Below are positions 61,626 to 64,000 of a stretch of DNA of 64,000 nt, in pieces. The stretch comes from Flavobacterium saliperosum (GTDB lineage: Bacteria; Bacteroidota; Bacteroidia; Flavobacteriales; Flavobacteriaceae). The translations under genes were made by a program, and so were the position numbers. Under the pieces are notes generated by a model that searched no databases, was not told where the DNA came from, and saw only the letters and a list, made by a program, of their open reading frames with translations. The first letter of the stretch is position 1; each line of letters starts with the position of its first letter. The stretch lies in assembly GCF_900100625.1 (NCBI RefSeq), contig NZ_FMTY01000001.1, positions 620,001-684,000 on the forward strand, written 5' to 3'.

Positions 61626-64000
61626 TTAGTACATCACTTTTTTAGTAACCACCTGATTGTTTTCCAAAGTTACCTTAACGATTAAAGCGCTTTGTGTCGG
61701 TCTTACATGAGTGAGTTTCGCTGTATTACCGTTCACGTTTTTCTCTTCTGCAATTTGTCGCCCTAGAACATCATACACCACAACCGCTTTAATTTTCACT
61801 AAAGACGATGCCACATTGATACTTCCGTTGGTGTGAATCACTACCGAATTGGCCACCGCTTCAAAGGTATCATTGGCTAAAGTTGTATTGGTGAAACGCA
61901 ATTCGAAACGGTCGTTGAATTCACCCGCCGGAGTGGAGAACACATAATCGGTCGCCTTTAAATCGTGAACCACATTCAATTGACGGTCTACCAGATAAAC
62001 ATTCTCACGATTCAGGATTCCTTCCACTGCAGCAATTGAAATGGTATAGGTTTTTTCAAAATTCGACTGAAACCCTAACACTACCGTATCGTTGATATCA
62101 AACGCTCCTCTACCCTGAATTTTATATTTGTCTGTTCCGATTAAGGAATAGAAGGTAGCCGGCGTATTTGTTTTTGCATACGCTCCATCATAACCAAAAT
62201 CCACTCCGGAAGTCGCTTCGGGAAAGAAACCGGTTAACAGTTGACTGAACACCCCTTCCTCATTGGATAAAGTAAGCCAGATTCTGTCTCTGGTAACCGG
62301 AGCCACAGACCCATTACGATAAAAATTCGTATTCGCATAGGTAATGTTACGCATGCTGTTATTGAAAACCACATTTCCATTAACGGAGGCATCCACCTGA
62401 AAGCCCTGTCCCGAAGCAATCACACCTGTTGGCTGCGTCGTGTTTCCGGTTCCGGTTGCCGACGTAGCTGTTCCGCCCGAAAGGTTATAATAAGCAAAGT
62501 CATTCGAACTGTAGGCCGTTCCGTTAAAATTACCCACATGCGTCCAAAAATACAGTGTTCCAGAAATCACTCCTGCATTCGCATTGATAAAATCATCCGC
62601 GTCAATTGCTGAAGGATACGGATTTCCGATCAAATTGAAATCGTCGTTATTTTTAGCATTGTCCAAGCTCAAACTCACCGGTACCGAAATGATTCCGTTA
62701 TTAACCGGTCCGTTAAAGGCAACGCTTGCCTGTCTCGGGAAAACCCCGGATAAGTTAGCCATAGCAGCGTATCCTCTTCCCGGCGACATGGTTTCTGTTT
62801 GTGGTGTGAACACCCAAGCATCACCGTTATCATCGTGAGAATCGTTATTATCGTCACGGAAATTGGCTGCGTTTAATTTGTAAATGGCATTTTGATTCCA
62901 TCCCGACAACACATTCCCAATAGTGGTATTGGCAACCGGTGAAGACCAGAAGGTATAATCCAGACGATCAAAAGCCGCCGAAGTTTTGTTTACCGTCATT
63001 GTTCCGTTATTGGTAACTATGCCCGCATTATTAACCATCACCAACGATCCTTCATTAAGGACATTCAGCGTTCCCGTTGCATTAACCGTCAGATCACTGG
63101 TTACTTCCACATAATTGTTAGCACCCACTGTTAGCGTGTTTCCACCATTAACAATTAAGCTGCAGCAAGAAAAACTACCGTTAATTGAGGTGTTATAATT
63201 TCCGGCTATCGTTACAGCGGTATTCTTTGTCGGCACTCCGTTTGACCATGCGCTTCCATTCCAGGATGAAGAAATCACTCCACAAACCACAGGGATTTCG
63301 GTTATCACCTTTTGACATATTTCTATGGAAAAACTGTTTAGTGTCCCTGAATTCGCAGGCCCTCCTATGGCTTCAACATCCGCCACTCTGAACCTCCAGG
63401 TCCCGGCTGAACTTTTACCGTTCAAAGAAGCCAAACTTCCTATTGGTCTGTAACTATTACCAAGTCCGGCCCCTGCACAGGCAAAGGCTGCTCCGGCATC
63501 ATCAAAAGTGGTAATCAAACTGGCTTCCCCGTTACCGCAAGCGTAATCGTCACTTCGGTACAATTGTACAAAAGTCAGGTCAGGATGATTTACACCAACA
63601 TACAATTGGTTCGCCCTATGCGCAATGTTAGTCGATACATTCACATCGGAAATAACAACATTATCAGGCACATTGATTGTAAATGTCTGGTACGCCAACG
63701 GATTTTGTTCCACTATCGCAGCGTTTGGAGTAGCCGTGTAAGTCGTACAAACTGTAGCAACCGTATAACCGATAGCAAAATCCACCGTGTTAATCGCATA
63801 GTAATCATTACCGGTAGGTTCAATCAACAAACGGCAATATGGAGCTGCAATTCCCGGAACCGTAATGGTTTGGGAACCGTCATTAGGAACGTTTGCGATT
63901 AGGGTAATCGGGAACGTTTGTCCTCCGTCTGTGGAAAGCAAAATATTCACATTTGCCGAACCTGCCAAAGCGGTCGTATTGTTAACGGACCATGTAACAG
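61626..64000 (-). CDS. T9SS-secreted protein with P-domain (3' part; 5' end outside window)
   Basis: At least 791 residues; the frame stays open to the right edge. In order: a repeat-type beta segment (VNILLSTDGGQTFP), a proprotein-convertase P-domain (about 90-220 in the visible part: VPDNVVISDVNVSTNIAHR, LITTFDDAGAAFACAG, GTWRFRVADVEA), a parallel-beta-like stretch with NLTVN-style repeats, and a C-terminal sorting domain ending VYDVLGRQIAEE, LIVKVTLENNQVVTKKVMY. The last region fits type IX secretion signals. A peptidase domain, if any, would be upstream of the window; homologues are often reprolysin-like or subtilisin-like proteases. Confidence 0.88.
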   Translation of the reverse strand, partial: VTWSVNNTTALAGSANVNILLSTDGGQTFPITLIANVPNDGSQTITVPGIAAPYCRLLIEPTGNDYYAINTVDFAIGYTVATVCTTYTATPNAAIVEQNPLAYQTFTINVPDNVVISDVNVSTNIAHRANQLYVGVNHPDLTFVQLYRSDDYACGNGEASLITTFDDAGAAFACAGAGLGNSYRPIGSLASLNGKSSAGTWRFRVADVEAIGGPANSGTLNSFSIEICQKVITEIPVVCGVISSSWNGSAWSNGVPTKNTAVTIAGNYNTSINGSFSCCSLIVNGGNTLTVGANNYVEVTSDLTVNATGTLNVLNEGSLVMVNNAGIVTNNGTMTVNKTSAAFDRLDYTFWSSPVANTTIGNVLSGWNQNAIYKLNAANFRDDNNDSHDDNGDAWVFTPQTETMSPGRGYAAMANLSGVFPRQASVAFNGPVNNGIISVPVSLSLDNAKNNDDFNLIGNPYPSAIDADDFINANAGVISGTLYFWTHVGNFNGTAYSSNDFAYYNLSGGTATSATGTGNTTQPTGVIASGQGFQVDASVNGNVVFNNSMRNITYANTNFYRNGSVAPVTRDRIWLTLSNEEGVFSQLLTGFFPEATSGVDFGYDGAYAKTNTPATFYSLIGTDKYKIQGRGAFDINDTVVLGFQSNFEKTYTISIAAVEGILNRENVYLVDRQLNVVHDLKATDYVFSTPAGEFNDRFELRFTNTTLANDTFEAVANSVVIHTNGSINVASSLVKIKAVVVYDVLGRQIAEEKNVNGNTAKLTHVRPTQSALIVKVTLENNQVVTKKVMY

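Overview
The window looks like chromosomal DNA of a Flavobacterium or close relative (Bacteroidota, Flavobacteriaceae). Supporting signs are AT-rich DNA, promoter boxes of the Bacteroidota form TAnnTTTG, a protein with a C-terminal T9SS-type sorting region, a SprA-like surface protein, and a very close relative of the characterised Flavobacterium johnsoniae tyrosine ammonia-lyase. No phage, transposase, plasmid or CRISPR array was seen.

Layout. Positions 1-11,900 hold housekeeping genes: ribonucleotide reductase beta (cut by the left edge), a DUF3109 protein, MarC, an operon HupE / dCMP deaminase / S41 protease / DUF2809, a TerB-like protein, fructose-bisphosphatase, an M48 protease, a GNAT acetyltransferase, aspartate kinase and a chromate transporter. 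Positions 11,900-16,000 hold a large SprA-like outer-membrane protein and a lysine-rich exported protein. Positions 16,000-21,120 hold a TetR / ABC / HlyD / TolC export operon, followed by tRNA-Ala(GGC).

Positions 21,329-53,437 are one long minus-strand gene run that reads as a flexirubin-type pigment cluster (aryl polyene esterified to a dialkylresorcinol). A divergent halogenase-like gene lies at 53,555-54,802. The run is transcribed from the tyrosine ammonia-lyase gene (4-coumarate starter). It continues through FabG, ketosynthases, ketosynthase-like partners, two acyl carrier proteins and hotdog dehydratases (polyene chain), DarA and DarB (dialkylresorcinol), acyltransferases (ester formation), and an ABC pair, an MMPL protein, LolA and a porin (export and envelope placement). 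It ends with a phenylacetate-CoA-ligase-like enzyme (starter activation). Inside it lie a nonsense-broken four-helix-bundle gene, a porin gene with no ATG/GTG/TTG start for its signal peptide, and a dispersed intergenic repeat.

Positions 54,843-64,000 return to housekeeping: peptidyl-tRNA hydrolase, ribosomal protein L25, PRPP synthetase, tRNA-Leu(CAA), an MgtC/DUF4010 membrane protein, biotin synthase behind a striking array of 21-bp-phased repeats, a JmjC/cupin-like protein, and the 3' part of a large T9SS-secreted protein cut by the right edge.

The best candidates for undescribed biology are the ABC exporter whose ATPase has lost nearly all catalytic motifs except Walker A, the phased repeat array before bioB, the MMPL-acyltransferase fusion with an unassigned C-terminal domain, and the accessory proteins of the pigment cluster.
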